From Siminovitchia acidinfaciens (GTDB lineage: Bacteria > Bacillota > Bacilli > Bacillales > Bacillaceae_C), in NCBI RefSeq assembly GCF_003605385.1, contig NZ_QYTV02000001.1, positions 86,945-150,944 of the forward strand: DNA of 64,000 nt, given 5' to 3'. Shown one piece after another: positions 33,926 through 43,220 of the stretch (the first letter of the stretch is position 1; each line of letters opens with the position of its first letter). Below the pieces are notes generated by a model. The model had not been told where the DNA came from and did not search any database. It saw only the letters and a list, made by a program, of their open reading frames with translations. Both the position numbers and the translations under genes were made by a program.

Positions 33926-34375
33926 CTAACGAGGTGCATACCTCGCAACGGCACCTGGAAAGTGATACTCATAATCTATCGGTTCACTGAATATAACATA
34001 ATCCACATATACCATTGGAATCAAATATCTATCTCCTGTTTGTGGATCACTTAAAATTAGATGATCACGTCCTGCCGCTTCTATTACCCCTTTAAATATC
34101 TTTGCGTTCCATTCCTTGTTATTTTCGAATGTTGTGAAAACCTCAACTAGCTTTCCTTTATTCAGCCGTAAAATGTTTTCAATATATGACTCTTCAATCG
34201 GCAGCATGCCGGGTACATTTATTCCGCCTTTTGCCCCAGCTACGCCTGCAGGCGGCATCATAGGTGGAGCTGTGTATGGCGGCTGCATACCATAATAAGG
34301 GGGTTGCTGTCCGTATGGCATTTGAGCTTGTGGAAAGTATCCAGGTGGTTGTTGCCGGTAATTTGTGTTAGCCAA
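33926..34375 (-). CDS. gerQ: Spore coat protein GerQ
   Basis: Spore coat protein needed in B. subtilis for localisation of the cortex-lytic enzyme CwlJ and cross-linked by transglutaminase. The N-terminal 60 residues are rich in Pro, Gln, Tyr and Met (PYGQQPPYYGMQPPY), typical of coat proteins; the conserved C-terminal domain starts at LPIEESYIENILRLNKGK. Start TTG at 34375 with AAGGAGG upstream. Same neighbour (ywdK) as in B. subtilis. Expected to be expressed in the mother cell, although I did not identify a clear SigE promoter. Confidence 0.93.
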   Translation of the reverse strand: MANTNYRQQPPGYFPQAQMPYGQQPPYYGMQPPYTAPPMMPPAGVAGAKGGINVPGMLPIEESYIENILRLNKGKLVEVFTTFENNKEWNAKIFKGVIEAAGRDHLILSDPQTGDRYLIPMVYVDYVIFSEPIDYEYHFPGAVARYAPR

Positions 34376-34487
34376 AGCACTTCCTCCTTCGCAGATCTAA
34401 TTACTGGACCAAAATAGGTTCACTCTACTTTTCATGTCTATGCAGAAGGAGAGTGGTCCATGCCTGGAGAAAGCCGATAAAGAAAAA

Positions 34488-34509
34488 ATCCTCCCTATAG
34501 GGGAGGATT
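34488..34509 (-). terminator. Terminator of hemQ
   Basis: AATCCTCCC / GGGAGGATT stem; on the minus strand followed by a TTTTTTCTTT run. Confidence 0.85.
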
Positions 34510-34518
34510 CATCAAACA

Positions 34519-35271
34519 TTATTTTACATGTAAAAATCTATCAATACCGCTGTCTTCTAATAGGTGGCCTACGAAAAATTCACCGAACTCGCCGTAACGG
34601 GCACTAACTTCGTCGAAACGCATTTCGTAGACAAGCTTTTTAAATTGGAGAACGTCGTCAGCAAAAAGGGTAACGCCCCATTCGTAATCATCGAAGCCGA
34701 CAGAACCGGTGATCAACTGTCTTACTTTGCCAGCGTATTGCCGCCCAATCATTCCATGGCTGTACATGAGATCCTTTCGCTCGTCCATTGAAAGCATATA
34801 CCAGTTATCATTGCCTTCACGGCGTTTATCCATCGGATAAAAGCAAACATAATCTGTTTTTGGAAGAATCGGGTACAGACGTGAACGGACATACGGGTTT
34901 TCGTACGGATCTTCATCGGACTCACCCGCAAGGTAATTACTTAACTCAACAACTGAAACATACGAATAGGCCGGGAGAGTGTAATCAGCAATTGTTAGTT
35001 TGTTGAATTCATTTTCCAGCTCATTGAGCTCGGCCATTGTCGGACGTAGAGTCAACAGCATAAAGTCAGCCTTTTGGCCGACAACTGTGTAAAGAGCATG
35101 GCTTCCTTCTTTTCGCTCCTGTGTATCATCAAGTTTTGCAAGATACTGTTTGAATTCGTGAATAGCAGCCTGCTGTTCATCAGTCGACAACAGTTTCCAT
35201 GCCGTCCAGTTTATTGTCCGAAAATCATGAAGTGCATACCAACCATCCAGTGTTTGTGCTGGTTCACTCAC
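34519..35271 (-). CDS. hemQ: Coproheme decarboxylase HemQ
   Basis: Converts coproheme III to heme b, the last step of the Gram-positive heme pathway; also called YwfI, chlorite-dismutase fold. Family blocks: [11 protein letters not shown] at the N-terminus, [20 protein letters not shown] with the catalytic tyrosine, and [15 protein letters not shown] with the proximal histidine. GTG at 35271 is chosen because TAGGAGTGA lies at the right distance and the product then begins [12 protein letters not shown]; a GTG nine bases upstream overlaps the ribosome site. Divergent from pta as in B. subtilis. Confidence 0.95.
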   Translation of the reverse strand: MSEPAQTLDGWYALHDFRTINWTAWKLLSTDEQQAAIHEFKQYLAKLDDTQERKEGSHALYTVVGQKADFMLLTLRPTMAELNELENEFNKLTIADYTLPAYSYVSVVELSNYLAGESDEDPYENPYVRSRLYPILPKTDYVCFYPMDKRREGNDNWYMLSMDERKDLMYSHGMIGRQYAGKVRQLITGSVGFDDYEWGVTLFADDVLQFKKLVYEMRFDEVSARYGEFGEFFVGHLLEDSGIDRFLHVK

Positions 35272-35446
35272 AACAATCACTCCTATACAATATCATTCTT
35301 TTAATACTATAGCACAGTTTGTCCCTATACAGCTTTTTCAACACAATTGTTAAAAAATATGACACGAAAGGTAAAGATTAGGCTAAGACCCTAAAATATG
35401 AGATAATTGCAATAATATGAATTGAAGCTGACATGGAGGTGGTCGT

Positions 35447-36427
35447 ATGGATAATTTGTTTATTGAGCTAAAAACCAAAATCTCAGGTTGGGACCGCAAA
35501 ATTGTCTTCCCGGAGGCAGTTGATTCACGTATACTTGCTGCCGCGGGACGATTGGCAGATGAGGACGTACTGACACCCGTTTTAATTGGAAACATGGAAG
35601 CTGTCGAGGATCGAGCCCGTGACTTAAAGGTATCCTTGGACAAAATGGAAATATACGATCCTGAAAAATATATCGGGATGGACGAAATGATTGATGCTTT
35701 TGTAGAGCGGAGAAAAGGAAAAGTGACTGAAGGAGATGCGGCTGATATTCTATTGGATGCCAATTATTTTGGGACCATGCTCGTATATCTTGATAAGGCG
35801 CATGGACTTGTAAGTGGAGCGGCTCATTCAACTGCCGACACAGTCCGGCCGGCACTACAAATAATAAAAACCAAAGAAGGTGTCAAAAAGACATCGGGTG
35901 CATTCCTGATGGTAAAAGGTGAAGAGAAGTATGTTTTTGCCGATTGTGCGATTAATATTGCGCCGGACAGCCAGGAATTAGCTGAAATAGCCATTGAAAG
36001 TGCAAAGACCGCCCGGATGTTTGATATCGAGCCGAGGGTGGCCATGCTGAGTTTTTCCACGAAAGGATCTGCTGTGTCTGATGAAACAAAAAAGGTTTCG
36101 GATGCTGTGGAAATAGCGAGGGAATTCGACCCTGAACTGGTTCTAGATGGCGAATTTCAGTTCGACGCCGCTTTTGTCCCAGCGGTGGCCCAAAAGAAAG
36201 CGCCAGATTCGGATATACAGGGAGACGCGAATGTTTTTATCTTTCCGAGCCTGGAAGCGGGGAATATCGGCTATAAAATTGCTCAGCGTTTAGGCAATTT
36301 TAAAGCTGTTGGTCCAATCCTGCAAGGGTTGAATTCACCGGTAAACGATCTTTCCCGGGGATGCAGCGAAGATGATGTCTATAATCTTTCGCTTATTACA
36401 GCGATGCAATCTTTAAACGTGAAATAA
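35447..36427 (+). CDS. pta: Phosphate acetyltransferase
   Basis: Interconverts acetyl-CoA and acetyl phosphate; with acetate kinase (not in the window) it drives overflow metabolism. The 326-residue protein is the single-domain PTA form, as in B. subtilis. Conserved regions: KIVFPEAVDSRILAAAG, VSGAAHSTADTVRPALQII, and the C-terminal NVFIFPSLEAGNIGYKIAQR and GPILQGL with substrate-binding residues. Start ATG at 35447 after ATGGAGG. lipL follows after 22 bases, in the same operon. Confidence 0.96.
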   Translation: MDNLFIELKTKISGWDRKIVFPEAVDSRILAAAGRLADEDVLTPVLIGNMEAVEDRARDLKVSLDKMEIYDPEKYIGMDEMIDAFVERRKGKVTEGDAADILLDANYFGTMLVYLDKAHGLVSGAAHSTADTVRPALQIIKTKEGVKKTSGAFLMVKGEEKYVFADCAINIAPDSQELAEIAIESAKTARMFDIEPRVAMLSFSTKGSAVSDETKKVSDAVEIAREFDPELVLDGEFQFDAAFVPAVAQKKAPDSDIQGDANVFIFPSLEAGNIGYKIAQRLGNFKAVGPILQGLNSPVNDLSRGCSEDDVYNLSLITAMQSLNVK

Positions 36428-36449
36428 TTTAGAAAAAGAGGATCAGCCA

Positions 36450-37286
36450 ATGGACGAAAATAAATCACTATTACATCAGGAAAAATGGCGGATCATTGAT
36501 CAGTCAAATCCTAGTCCGCAATTTCATGCACTTCAATCCTTTGCGATTGATGATACACTCTGTCAGTCGGTCGGAAGTGGCAGTTCCCCAGCCGTCGCAA
36601 GAACATGGGTTCATTTGCGGACAGCGGTTTTGGGCATCCAGGATACTAAACTGCCTGCGCTTCAGGAGGGGCTCGAACTTTTAGAAGAAAATAATGTGGA
36701 CTGGATTGTCCGGAACTCGGGCGGTCTTGCGGTGCTGCTCGATGAAGGAGTGCTCAATATATCCTTGATTTTTCCCGATACGGAAAAGGGGATCGACATC
36801 AATCGGGGCTATGATACGATGTGGGAGCTTGTCCGGCTTATGTTTAAAGATCTCGACTGTGAAATAGAAGCGCGTGAAATTGTCGGGTCTTACTGTCCTG
36901 GAAGCTATGACCTGAGCATTGACGGGAGAAAGTTTGCGGGAATATCCCAGCGCCGTATACGCAAAGGCGTGGCTGTTCAAGTGTATCTCTGTGTAAATGG
37001 AAGTGGAGAGAAGCGTGCGGAGTTGGTCCGGAAATTTTACGAGCGTGCAAGATTTTCCGAGTCCCAGAGGGTTATCTTCCCAGAAGTCCGCCCTGAGGTG
37101 ATGGCTTCTCTTTCCGAACTGCTGGGTGTGGAATTAACGATCCAGGATGTTATGCTCCGCTTTTTAAAAGTGTTGAAAAGTGTGAGCAGCGAAATATATA
37201 CAAGCCAGCTGCAGGGAAAAGAACTTGATCTATATCCGGCACATTATGAACGAATGGTTGAAAGGAATAAAAGGGTTTTTGCATAA
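36450..37286 (+). CDS. lipL: Octanoyl-[GcvH]:protein N-octanoyltransferase
   Basis: Amidotransferase that moves octanoyl groups from GcvH to E2 subunits in Bacillus lipoate assembly (YwfL). BPL/LPL fold; the catalytic cysteine is in EIVGSYCPGSYDLSIDGRK (Cys about 150) followed by the KFAGISQRR lysine region. Length 278 matches LipL rather than LplJ. Start ATG at 36450 after AAGAGGATC. Directly after pta. The stop codon is followed immediately by repeat R7; ywfM, next in B. subtilis, is absent here. Confidence 0.94.
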   Translation: MDENKSLLHQEKWRIIDQSNPSPQFHALQSFAIDDTLCQSVGSGSSPAVARTWVHLRTAVLGIQDTKLPALQEGLELLEENNVDWIVRNSGGLAVLLDEGVLNISLIFPDTEKGIDINRGYDTMWELVRLMFKDLDCEIEAREIVGSYCPGSYDLSIDGRKFAGISQRRIRKGVAVQVYLCVNGSGEKRAELVRKFYERARFSESQRVIFPEVRPEVMASLSELLGVELTIQDVMLRFLKVLKSVSSEIYTSQLQGKELDLYPAHYERMVERNKRVFA

Positions 37287-37652
37287 CGAAAAGCGTAGGG
37301 CGCGCAGCCTATCGGCGACAAGCACAAGACAAATTTTGATGAGGGAGCATTCCAGCCACCACAGCAAAGCAGTCGATTTTAATCACGCCGTGAGAAATAT
37401 CATCGAATTAGCTTCATGCAGCTGTGTGACGAGGGGAAACATGCGCATCCTCGAATACGCTATGCCGGAGGAGCATAATTATCCTTGATAAGCTTCCGCG
37501 TGGCTTGTAACCTCGAGCCGATGGCGCCTGGCCGCCTCAGGACGCCACTTCCTATGGCTTCGGCAGGCTCAGGGCGTGACATCCTGTCGCTTCGCTTGCA
37601 CTAGCACCTCCTGTGCGTCGGTGGCACTAGGACCTCCTGTCCGTCGTAGCTA
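37287..37652 (-). repeat. Dispersed repeat R7 (family C, double cassette)
   Basis: Starts at the lipL stop (CGAAAAGCGTAGGGCGCG) and ends GTCGTAGCTAGAC. The first 240 bases are a diverged family C copy (GGCGACAAGCACAAGAC). The last 110 bases carry four minus-strand hairpins in two cassettes: GGAC-AGGAG-GTCC (37642-37630), GCAC-AGGAG-GTGC (37616-37604), CGAC-AGGAT-GTCA (37589-37577) and CCAT-AGGAA-GTGG (37557-37545). Confidence 0.85.
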
Positions 37653-37718
37653 GACATAATTAATCCCAGTTCGAATAGAAAACTCTATCTTATTTTATTC
37701 TTTCTTTTAACATGAATA

Positions 37719-37751
37719 AAGGCCTGGCATTCTGATGAAATGCCAGGCCTT
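37719..37751. terminator. Hairpin between lipL and rsfA
   Basis: Perfect 13-bp stem AAGGCCTGGCATT / AATGCCAGGCCTT with a 7-base loop, without strong T-runs. A second palindrome AAGCGCTTAAGCGCTT follows near 37762-37778. Confidence 0.6.
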
Positions 37752-37809
37752 AGTATATTATGAAGCGCTTAAGCGCTTTCGACTCTATGACAAATGTTTG
37801 CGTTTCTCT

Positions 37810-37911
37810 TCAGGATATTCTGCTAAGCTGATCTTTAGAATAACGCATCGCGCCAATTCCTTCCCGAAGCGTCGTCAACACGGCGTATAGGGTTACGTTC
37901 AATCTGTACAT
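37810..37911 (-). CDS. Possible 33-residue ORF downstream of rsfA
   Basis: Begins ATG eight bases after the rsfA stop (product MYRLNVTLYAVLTTLREGIG..). A weak GGTGG precedes it. No family recognised; could be chance. Confidence 0.2.
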   Translation of the reverse strand: MYRLNVTLYAVLTTLREGIGAMRYSKDQLSRIS

Positions 37912-37918
37912 ACCACCA

Positions 37919-38680
37919 TTATTCAGCCATTTTCTCCAAGTTCCCATTCCGGTCCATTTTGAATGTGGACGCTGGGCGCTCCTCTTCGTCAAACAGCACA
38001 AGTTTTCTTGCACGGTTCAAGATTTTCATAAGCGTTTCGTAGTCTTCCTGCATGGTTACGGACGAATCTTCGAGTTCTTCGACTTTTGTTTTTAACCGTT
38101 TATTTTCCTCTGACAAGTCATTTACTTCTTTTCTCAATCTCTCATTCTCGCTCCTTAATATGTCAGCGTGAAATTCCGAATGGTGAAGCTGCTGCAGAAA
38201 AGCGATGACTTGACCTAAATTTAGTTCACGGGAACTCTGATTTTCTGTGAAAGCAGGTAATAGTGTACCAGGTTCCGAAGCTAGTTCGGCCATGAAATTT
38301 TCTAGATTGTTATCCATGGATGTTTCTTGATTAAATGTCAGCTTGGTATCCTCGTTGCTCTCATCCAAAACCGGGGTCTGTATTTCTTGCAACGAAGGTA
38401 CCGGCGGCTGATAAAGCAACTTTTTCTTTCCGCTTTGCTCTTTCCCAAGCAGGCGTTGTCTCTGCTTCCGTTGTTTCTTGGCTAAATCCAGCGCCTTTTC
38501 GTACTGCTGGCGAACGACTGCGTTCCATCTGAATCCACAGGCTGCAGAGGTCCGATTCAGTCTGTCTCCCACCTCTTCAAATGCGTTTAATTGTGTGCTG
38601 CCTTCTCGGACATGACGTAGAACTGTTTCTGCCAGTAATAGATCATTTTCTTCCGTCCAGGCATCCTGACGTGTTTTCAT
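37919..38680 (-). CDS. rsfA: Prespore regulator RsfA
   Basis: Transcriptional regulator of the RsfA/YwfN family, which in B. subtilis modulates SigF-dependent genes in the forespore. An N-terminal Myb/SANT-like DNA-binding domain is visible (TRQDAWTEENDLLLAETVLRHV..NRTSAACGFRWNAVVR, residues 2-56), a variable linker, then a coiled coil with regular Leu heptads (about 180-225). The C-terminus KMDRNGNLEKM is typical. Start ATG at 38680 after AAAAGGAG. Divergent from ywfO. A clear SigF promoter was not found. Confidence 0.9.
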   Translation of the reverse strand: MKTRQDAWTEENDLLLAETVLRHVREGSTQLNAFEEVGDRLNRTSAACGFRWNAVVRQQYEKALDLAKKQRKQRQRLLGKEQSGKKKLLYQPPVPSLQEIQTPVLDESNEDTKLTFNQETSMDNNLENFMAELASEPGTLLPAFTENQSSRELNLGQVIAFLQQLHHSEFHADILRSENERLRKEVNDLSEENKRLKTKVEELEDSSVTMQEDYETLMKILNRARKLVLFDEEERPASTFKMDRNGNLEKMAE

Positions 38681-38879
38681 TATGAATCAACTCCTTTTTT
38701 AAATGTCTTTAGTCAAAGGATGTACAAACCAATCATTTTTTATACCAATATGGCAAAAAATTACTAGTTTTTAATGAAAACAAGGGTGAAACAAGCGGTA
38801 AAAACGGCCGGACCTTTCCTTTCTTTCGCGCGGGAAAGCCGGTATAATAGAAACATGATAGATAGGAAGAGGGAAGCTG

Positions 38880-40181
38880 ATGAATGATTCCAGCATCAAG
38901 TTAAGTGAGGAAAAAGTATTTAAAGACCCTGTCCATGGTTATGTCCACGTCAGAGACAAGCTCATCTGGGATCTCATTGGTACGAAGGAATTTCAGCGGC
39001 TTCGTCGAATCAAACAGCTAGGGACTACATATTTGACATTTCATGGGGCTGAGCACAGCCGATTCAGCCATTCGCTTGGGGTATATGAGATTGTCAGACA
39101 GATCATCGACGAAGTGTTTGAAGGGCAGCCTGATTGGAACGGAAGCGAAAGGATACTCTCTCTTTGCGCTGCACTTTTGCATGACCTGGGACATGGTCCG
39201 TTTTCCCATTCCTTTGAAAAAGTATTTGATCTTGATCATGAACAATTCACGAAAAAAATTATCCTTGAAGATACTGAAGTGAATCGGGTTCTGCGAGCAG
39301 TCAGCCCCGATTTTCCACAAAGAGTGGCTGAAGTGATTAGCAAGACTTATCATGACAAATTGGTTGTCAGTCTGATCTCAAGCCAAATTGATGCGGACAG
39401 AATGGATTATTTACAAAGGGACGCCTATTTTACCGGTGTCAGCTATGGCCACTTCGATATGCAGCGAATTATGCGCGTCATGAGGCCGAAAGAAGACCAT
39501 GTGGTATTTAAATCGAGCGGAATGCATGCGGTGGAAGACTATATCATGAGCCGTTATCAAATGTACTGGCAAGTGTATTTTCATCCAGTCACCCGAAGCG
39601 CCGAAGTAATTTTGACTAAAATACTGCAACGTGTAAAAGCGTTATTTCATGCCGGCTACCCATTTAAAAAAGAGCCTCACCATTTCCAATCACTATTCGA
39701 AGGCAACGTAACCCTCGATGATTATTTGAAGCTGGATGAACCGGTGATTTTATACTATTTCCACATGTGGGAAGAGGAAGAAGATCAGATTTTGCGTGAT
39801 TTGTGCCGGCGATTTATGGACCGTCACCTGTTTAAGTATGTGGAATTTGATCCAGCTGAGCAATATAGGGCATTAAGAGAGCTGGAGGACTTATTTCGAA
39901 AAGCTGGGATTGATCCGGAGTATTATCTGGCTGTTGATTCTTCATCTGATTTACCGTATGATTTTTATCGACCAGGAGAGGAAGAGGAGAGGCTTCCAAT
40001 CCACTTATTGATGCCGAATGGAGAGCTTTCCGAGCTTTCCAGGGAATCCACAATTGTTCAGGCCATTTCTGGAAAAAGAAGAACGGATCATAAACTATAT
40101 TATCCTGAAGATCTTTTGTTGGATGAATCGGGCAATCTAGAATTGAAACAAACGATTCTTTCCATTTTGAGGAAGTTTTAA
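38880..40181 (+). CDS. ywfO: HD-domain phosphohydrolase YwfO
   Basis: Cytosolic HD-superfamily hydrolase related to dGTPase/SAMHD1 proteins. The metal motif is complete: HSRFSHSLGVYEI (His), LLHDLGHGPFSHSFE (HD pair) and SSQIDADRMDYLQRDAYFTGV (Asp). Length 433 matches YwfO. The natural substrate is uncertain; a nucleotide is likely from the family. ATG at 38880 follows AGAGGGAAG; a TATAAT box at 38843-38848 precedes it. ywgA follows on the same strand as in B. subtilis. Confidence 0.92.
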   Translation: MNDSSIKLSEEKVFKDPVHGYVHVRDKLIWDLIGTKEFQRLRRIKQLGTTYLTFHGAEHSRFSHSLGVYEIVRQIIDEVFEGQPDWNGSERILSLCAALLHDLGHGPFSHSFEKVFDLDHEQFTKKIILEDTEVNRVLRAVSPDFPQRVAEVISKTYHDKLVVSLISSQIDADRMDYLQRDAYFTGVSYGHFDMQRIMRVMRPKEDHVVFKSSGMHAVEDYIMSRYQMYWQVYFHPVTRSAEVILTKILQRVKALFHAGYPFKKEPHHFQSLFEGNVTLDDYLKLDEPVILYYFHMWEEEEDQILRDLCRRFMDRHLFKYVEFDPAEQYRALRELEDLFRKAGIDPEYYLAVDSSSDLPYDFYRPGEEEERLPIHLLMPNGELSELSRESTIVQAISGKRRTDHKLYYPEDLLLDESGNLELKQTILSILRKF

Positions 40182-40224
40182 ATAATCCATTGGAAAAATA
40201 GATAGCGGGGGTTGAGCAAGAGTT

Positions 40225-40734
40225 ATGCTGCATGATCATCAAAAATTAATGAGCGTCTTTGCCCTGGCAGGCGAAATCACAGGAAGAAAAAAGCTGCAAA
40301 AGATGGTTTTTATTGCAAAAAAAATGAAGTTTCCCTTCCAGGAAAAGTTCGAATTTCATTTTTATGGTCCATATTCTGAAGAGCTGACATTAAGGGTTGA
40401 GGAATTATGCAATTTTGGTTTCATAGAAGAAGTCAAGGAGGATAAGGGCGGGTACAGCCAATATCGATATGCCATCACTTCTTCCGGGCATGAGTTCTTT
40501 GAATCGGAACCAATGGATATCCCCCAATTAAAAGAATGCCTGAACGATATGAATGGACAGAGCTCCCGCTTTCTTGAGCTTGTATCTACTATTCTTTATT
40601 TTGAAGACCTGCCCAAAGAAGAAGTGGTAGAAAAAGTGGCAGACTTAAAAAGAAAGCAAAATTATTCTATAGAAGAAATTGATGAAGCCTATGAATACAT
40701 TGAAACATTAAAAAAGACAGCTTATTCGCATTAA
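40225..40734 (+). CDS. ywgA: YwgA family protein
   Basis: Cytoplasmic protein of 169 residues, conserved next to ywfO in Bacillus. The N-terminal KLMSVFALAGEITGRKKLQKMVFIAKKM and PYSEELTLRVEEL blocks look like a winged-helix module of the PaeP/YwgA kind; no experimentally known role. Start ATG at 40225, with the G-rich GCGGGGGTTGAG upstream. A terminator-like hairpin overlaps its last codons, then repeat R8 follows. Confidence 0.88.
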   Translation: MLHDHQKLMSVFALAGEITGRKKLQKMVFIAKKMKFPFQEKFEFHFYGPYSEELTLRVEELCNFGFIEEVKEDKGGYSQYRYAITSSGHEFFESEPMDIPQLKECLNDMNGQSSRFLELVSTILYFEDLPKEEVVEKVADLKRKQNYSIEEIDEAYEYIETLKKTAYSH

Positions 40735-40754
40735 ACCGCGGACAGGCTGTCTTT
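40713..40754 (+). terminator. Hairpin overlapping ywgA end
   Basis: AAAGACAGC / GCTGTCTTT arms separated by 24 bases, then TTAAGG; weak as a terminator. Confidence 0.45.
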
Positions 40755-40815
40755 TAAGGATTTGTCATTACTGGCCAGTTTTGACCGTTCAGGATGTGCC
40801 GCTTTCGCTTTCTCA

Positions 40816-41122
40816 TTGTCCAGCGACGCACGGGATGTGCTAGTGCAGGCGAAGCGACAGGACGTCGCTGACTGAGCCTGCCTGCAGCGCCTAGCCCCTC
40901 GAGGTCACAAGCCTGCAAGGAAGCTAATTCAGGATGAAAGTGCTCCTGTGCCATAGCTTATTCGAGGAAGTCTTGTTCAACTCGTCGCAAAGCTGCACGA
41001 AGCAACTCAAGGAAGTTTCACATGATGTGATTGAAATCAGCTGATTCCCTGTGGTAGCTGAAGAACTGCCTCCTCGGGAATCGTCTTGTTTGCCTGAGCT
41101 GACCAAGGTGCTTTCGCTTTTC
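40816..41122 (+). repeat. Dispersed repeat R8 (family C with cassette)
   Basis: Reads TTGTCCAGCGACGCAC at its left end and GGTGCTTTCGCTTTTC at its right end, which abuts the ywhB stop. The + strand cassette has GCAC-GGGAT-GTGC (40828-40840) and CGAC-AGGAC-GTCG (40855-40867). Reversed, it is nearly identical to R12 at 51493-51807 over about 300 bp. Confidence 0.92.
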
Positions 41123-41308
41123 TTATTCGTCGCAGGCCCTTTTTCCGGCAACGGCATAATGGTTTTTCGTCATTTCTTCAATTACAATGGTGACAGCTTC
41201 TTTGGATGCGCCTGTTGTTTCAACAACAGCATCCGTCACTTTTTCTACAAGCGCTTTCTTCTGGTCATCCGTACGTCCTTCAAACATTTTTACTGTTACA
41301 ATTGGCAT
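41123..41308 (-). CDS. ywhB: 4-oxalocrotonate tautomerase-like protein YwhB
   Basis: Sixty-one residue tautomerase (2-hydroxymuconate tautomerase family) whose catalytic base is the N-terminal proline exposed after Met removal: MPIVTVKMFEGRTDDQKKALV. Such a start proves the ATG at 41308; a longer frame upstream would bury the proline. Likely forms hexamers. Physiological substrate in Bacillus unknown. Its stop codon touches repeat R8. Divergent from ywhC. Confidence 0.93.
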   Translation of the reverse strand: MPIVTVKMFEGRTDDQKKALVEKVTDAVVETTGASKEAVTIVIEEMTKNHYAVAGKRACDE

Positions 41309-41440
41309 ATATAATTTCTCCCTTCGTTCATGTCGTACATAAAAATTGTATTCTTTTTTTAAAAGAGGGGCAAGGACGGGTTGTGTGAAATGAGTCAAAA
41401 GCAATAATTTTGTATAATGAACCAATAGACTAGAATAAAA

Positions 41441-41527
41441 AGAAAAGCGCAAGGTGCAAGTCAAGGACTAGCATAAGGCATTCCCAAGGGAAGTTGCTTG
41501 ATGCGGCGGCGCCTTAGGGCTAGATTG
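41441..41527 (+). repeat. Dispersed repeat remnant R9
   Basis: Begins AGAAAAGCGCAAGGTGCAAGTC and ends GGCGGCGCCTTAGGGCTAG: a short element with the usual ends, in the divergent ywhB-ywhC promoter space, the one copy not next to a stop codon. Confidence 0.55.
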
Positions 41528-41543
41528 AGAAGGGGTTGGATAT

Positions 41544-42200
41544 GTGGAGAGGTTTCTCGCGTTTCCTATAGAACAAATTCCGCTTGTAGCGGCGGTATTA
41601 TTAATTGCATTTACAGTGCATGAATTCGCTCATGCCTTTACGGCGTATAAGTTTGGAGATCCAACCGCAAAAGATCAAGGAAGGCTTACCTTGAATCCGA
41701 TTCAGCATTTGGATCCGATTGGGACGCTGTTGATTTTTATTGCGGGTTTCGGATGGGCGCGGCCAGTCCCTGTGAATCGTTATCATTTTAAAAATCCAAG
41801 GTTGGCGGGGATTATTGTTTCTTTGATGGGGCCAATCAGCAATTTTGCTCTGGCGGTTTTGGGTACGGCGATACTGTTCCTATTGATGGTAACGGGGATT
41901 GCAGGACAACTTCCAATTTTCGTCACCCAATTTTTCAATTTATTCGTGTGGATGAATGTACTGCTTTTCGTTTTTAACCTACTGCCTGTTCCACCTTTAG
42001 ACGGTTACAGAATTATAGAAGACTTGGTATCTCCTTCGCTCAGGGCGAAGATGACACAATATGAGCAGTATGGTTCGCTTATATTTCTGATACTGGTAAT
42101 CACACCATTATCGAATTATACAATCAGACCAATATTGAATACTGTCATCCCGTTTTTTGTAAACAGCATACAAAGTGTATTTGTCATGTTTTTGGGTTAG
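41544..42200 (+). CDS. ywhC: Site-2 protease family membrane protein YwhC
   Basis: M50 family intramembrane zinc protease homologue, 218 residues, about six helices. The zinc-binding helix is FTVHEFAHAFTAYKFGD (HExxH at residues 24-28 region) and the third ligand motif is NLLPVPPLDGYRI. Role and substrate unknown. Start GTG at 41544 after AGAAGGGG; an ATG two bases before is out of frame. ywhD follows after 23 bases, conserved order. Confidence 0.92.
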   Translation: MERFLAFPIEQIPLVAAVLLIAFTVHEFAHAFTAYKFGDPTAKDQGRLTLNPIQHLDPIGTLLIFIAGFGWARPVPVNRYHFKNPRLAGIIVSLMGPISNFALAVLGTAILFLLMVTGIAGQLPIFVTQFFNLFVWMNVLLFVFNLLPVPPLDGYRIIEDLVSPSLRAKMTQYEQYGSLIFLILVITPLSNYTIRPILNTVIPFFVNSIQSVFVMFLG

Positions 42201-42223
42201 GGAAAAAAGGGAGGTAATCTGAT

Positions 42224-42736
42224 ATGGAACAAAACAAGAGAAAATTGGAATTTAATATTATTAAAGACGACCCGACTATGGGGCATAAGGGATACGGCGT
42301 CGGTTCATTGAGTTTGGAGAACATTACACCCGTTATGCTTGATGTCGAGGAGGGGGAGGCGTGGATCGAGGAACAGGCGATGCATGCCCGGAGTAAAACG
42401 GAGCGGGGCGTTAAATATGTAAAAGACCGGAGCGAATTCCCTGAAGAAGGTGCAAAAAAATATTGGGTCATTTGGGTCGCTGTAGATATCAAGGAAGGCG
42501 GAGCTTATTATGCAGGTGTTACAGCGTGTGAATTGTACATTAACCGGCCAGCCCGCCGAGGGTACAAATCAATGCCTGAACATGTAAACCATATGGATAA
42601 GGCGATGAAAGGGAAAGTGGTCGTCGATAACATGGACGCTGATTCTCGGAAAGTCCTAGCGGACTTCCTGAAAAGCCATGACGAAGGCATGTGGGAGCGC
42701 TCTAGTACAGAGTTCAAAGAAGAATTTGAGAAGTGA
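42224..42736 (+). CDS. ywhD: YwhD family protein
   Basis: Conserved Bacillus cytoplasmic protein of 170 residues, function unknown. Typical opening is NIIKDDPTMGHKGYGVGSLSLENITPV; the rest is mixed alpha/beta. Start ATG at 42224 after GGGAGG. In B. subtilis pbpG follows directly; here repeat R10 and an ABC exporter pair intervene. Confidence 0.9.
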   Translation: MEQNKRKLEFNIIKDDPTMGHKGYGVGSLSLENITPVMLDVEEGEAWIEEQAMHARSKTERGVKYVKDRSEFPEEGAKKYWVIWVAVDIKEGGAYYAGVTACELYINRPARRGYKSMPEHVNHMDKAMKGKVVVDNMDADSRKVLADFLKSHDEGMWERSSTEFKEEFEK

Positions 42737-42870
42737 ATTTTCAGAAAAAAATGTCGAGCTTCGGCGAAATTTTGAACAATCTATGACAGTTGTCAAAAAG
42801 GAACATTGCCATCTTGCCGATTGCTGGGAAAGTAAGTAAACTTAATATAGTTTGCACTGCAAACTGGGAC

Positions 42871-43178
42871 AAAGAAAAGCGAAAGCGCTCGTATAGCGAC
42901 GTACAGACTGGAGTGCTTCCGACGAGATAAAGGAAACACGGCGACGAAGGCCGCCTCAGACCGCCACATCCTGTGGCTTCGGTGGCACTAGGACGTCCTG
43001 TCCGTCGGAGCCGACGTTGACTTATCGTAGGCAAGCCGCTCCTTGAATGACTTCGTGTGATACTTCCTGAGTAAACATCGTGCAGCTTTGCGACGAGGTG
43101 AGCATAAACTCCCTTGAATATGCTGCGCCGCAGGAGCACATTAGTCGCGAAGTCTGCTAGTCGATAGGCACTTTCGCC
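42871..43178 (-). repeat. Dispersed repeat R10 (family B with cassette)
   Basis: Starts AAAGAAAAGCGAAAGCGCTCG and ends GCTAGTCGATAGGCAC. It holds the minus-strand cassette hairpins GGAC-AGGAC-GTCC (43003-42991) and CCAC-AGGAT-GTGG (42976-42964). Its stretch from TATCTC to TGTACGTCGC is the uninterrupted counterpart of R5. A small hairpin AGTTTGC/GCAAACT (42849-42865) lies just before it; 42737-42848 shows nothing recognisable. Confidence 0.92.
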
Positions 43179-43183
43179 AATCA

Positions 43184-43220
43184 GCAAAAAACTTGAGGCC
43201 GCACACCTCAAGTTTTTTGC
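43184..43220. terminator. Strong terminator after R10
   Basis: Perfect 15-bp stem GCAAAAAACTTGAGG / complement with a 7-base loop and built-in A and T runs. Confidence 0.85.

Noticed and set aside
42741-43211. Long minus-strand frame over the ywhD-ABC gap
   Set aside because: It runs through dispersed repeat R10 and the terminator; similar frames appear by chance in other copies of the repeat.
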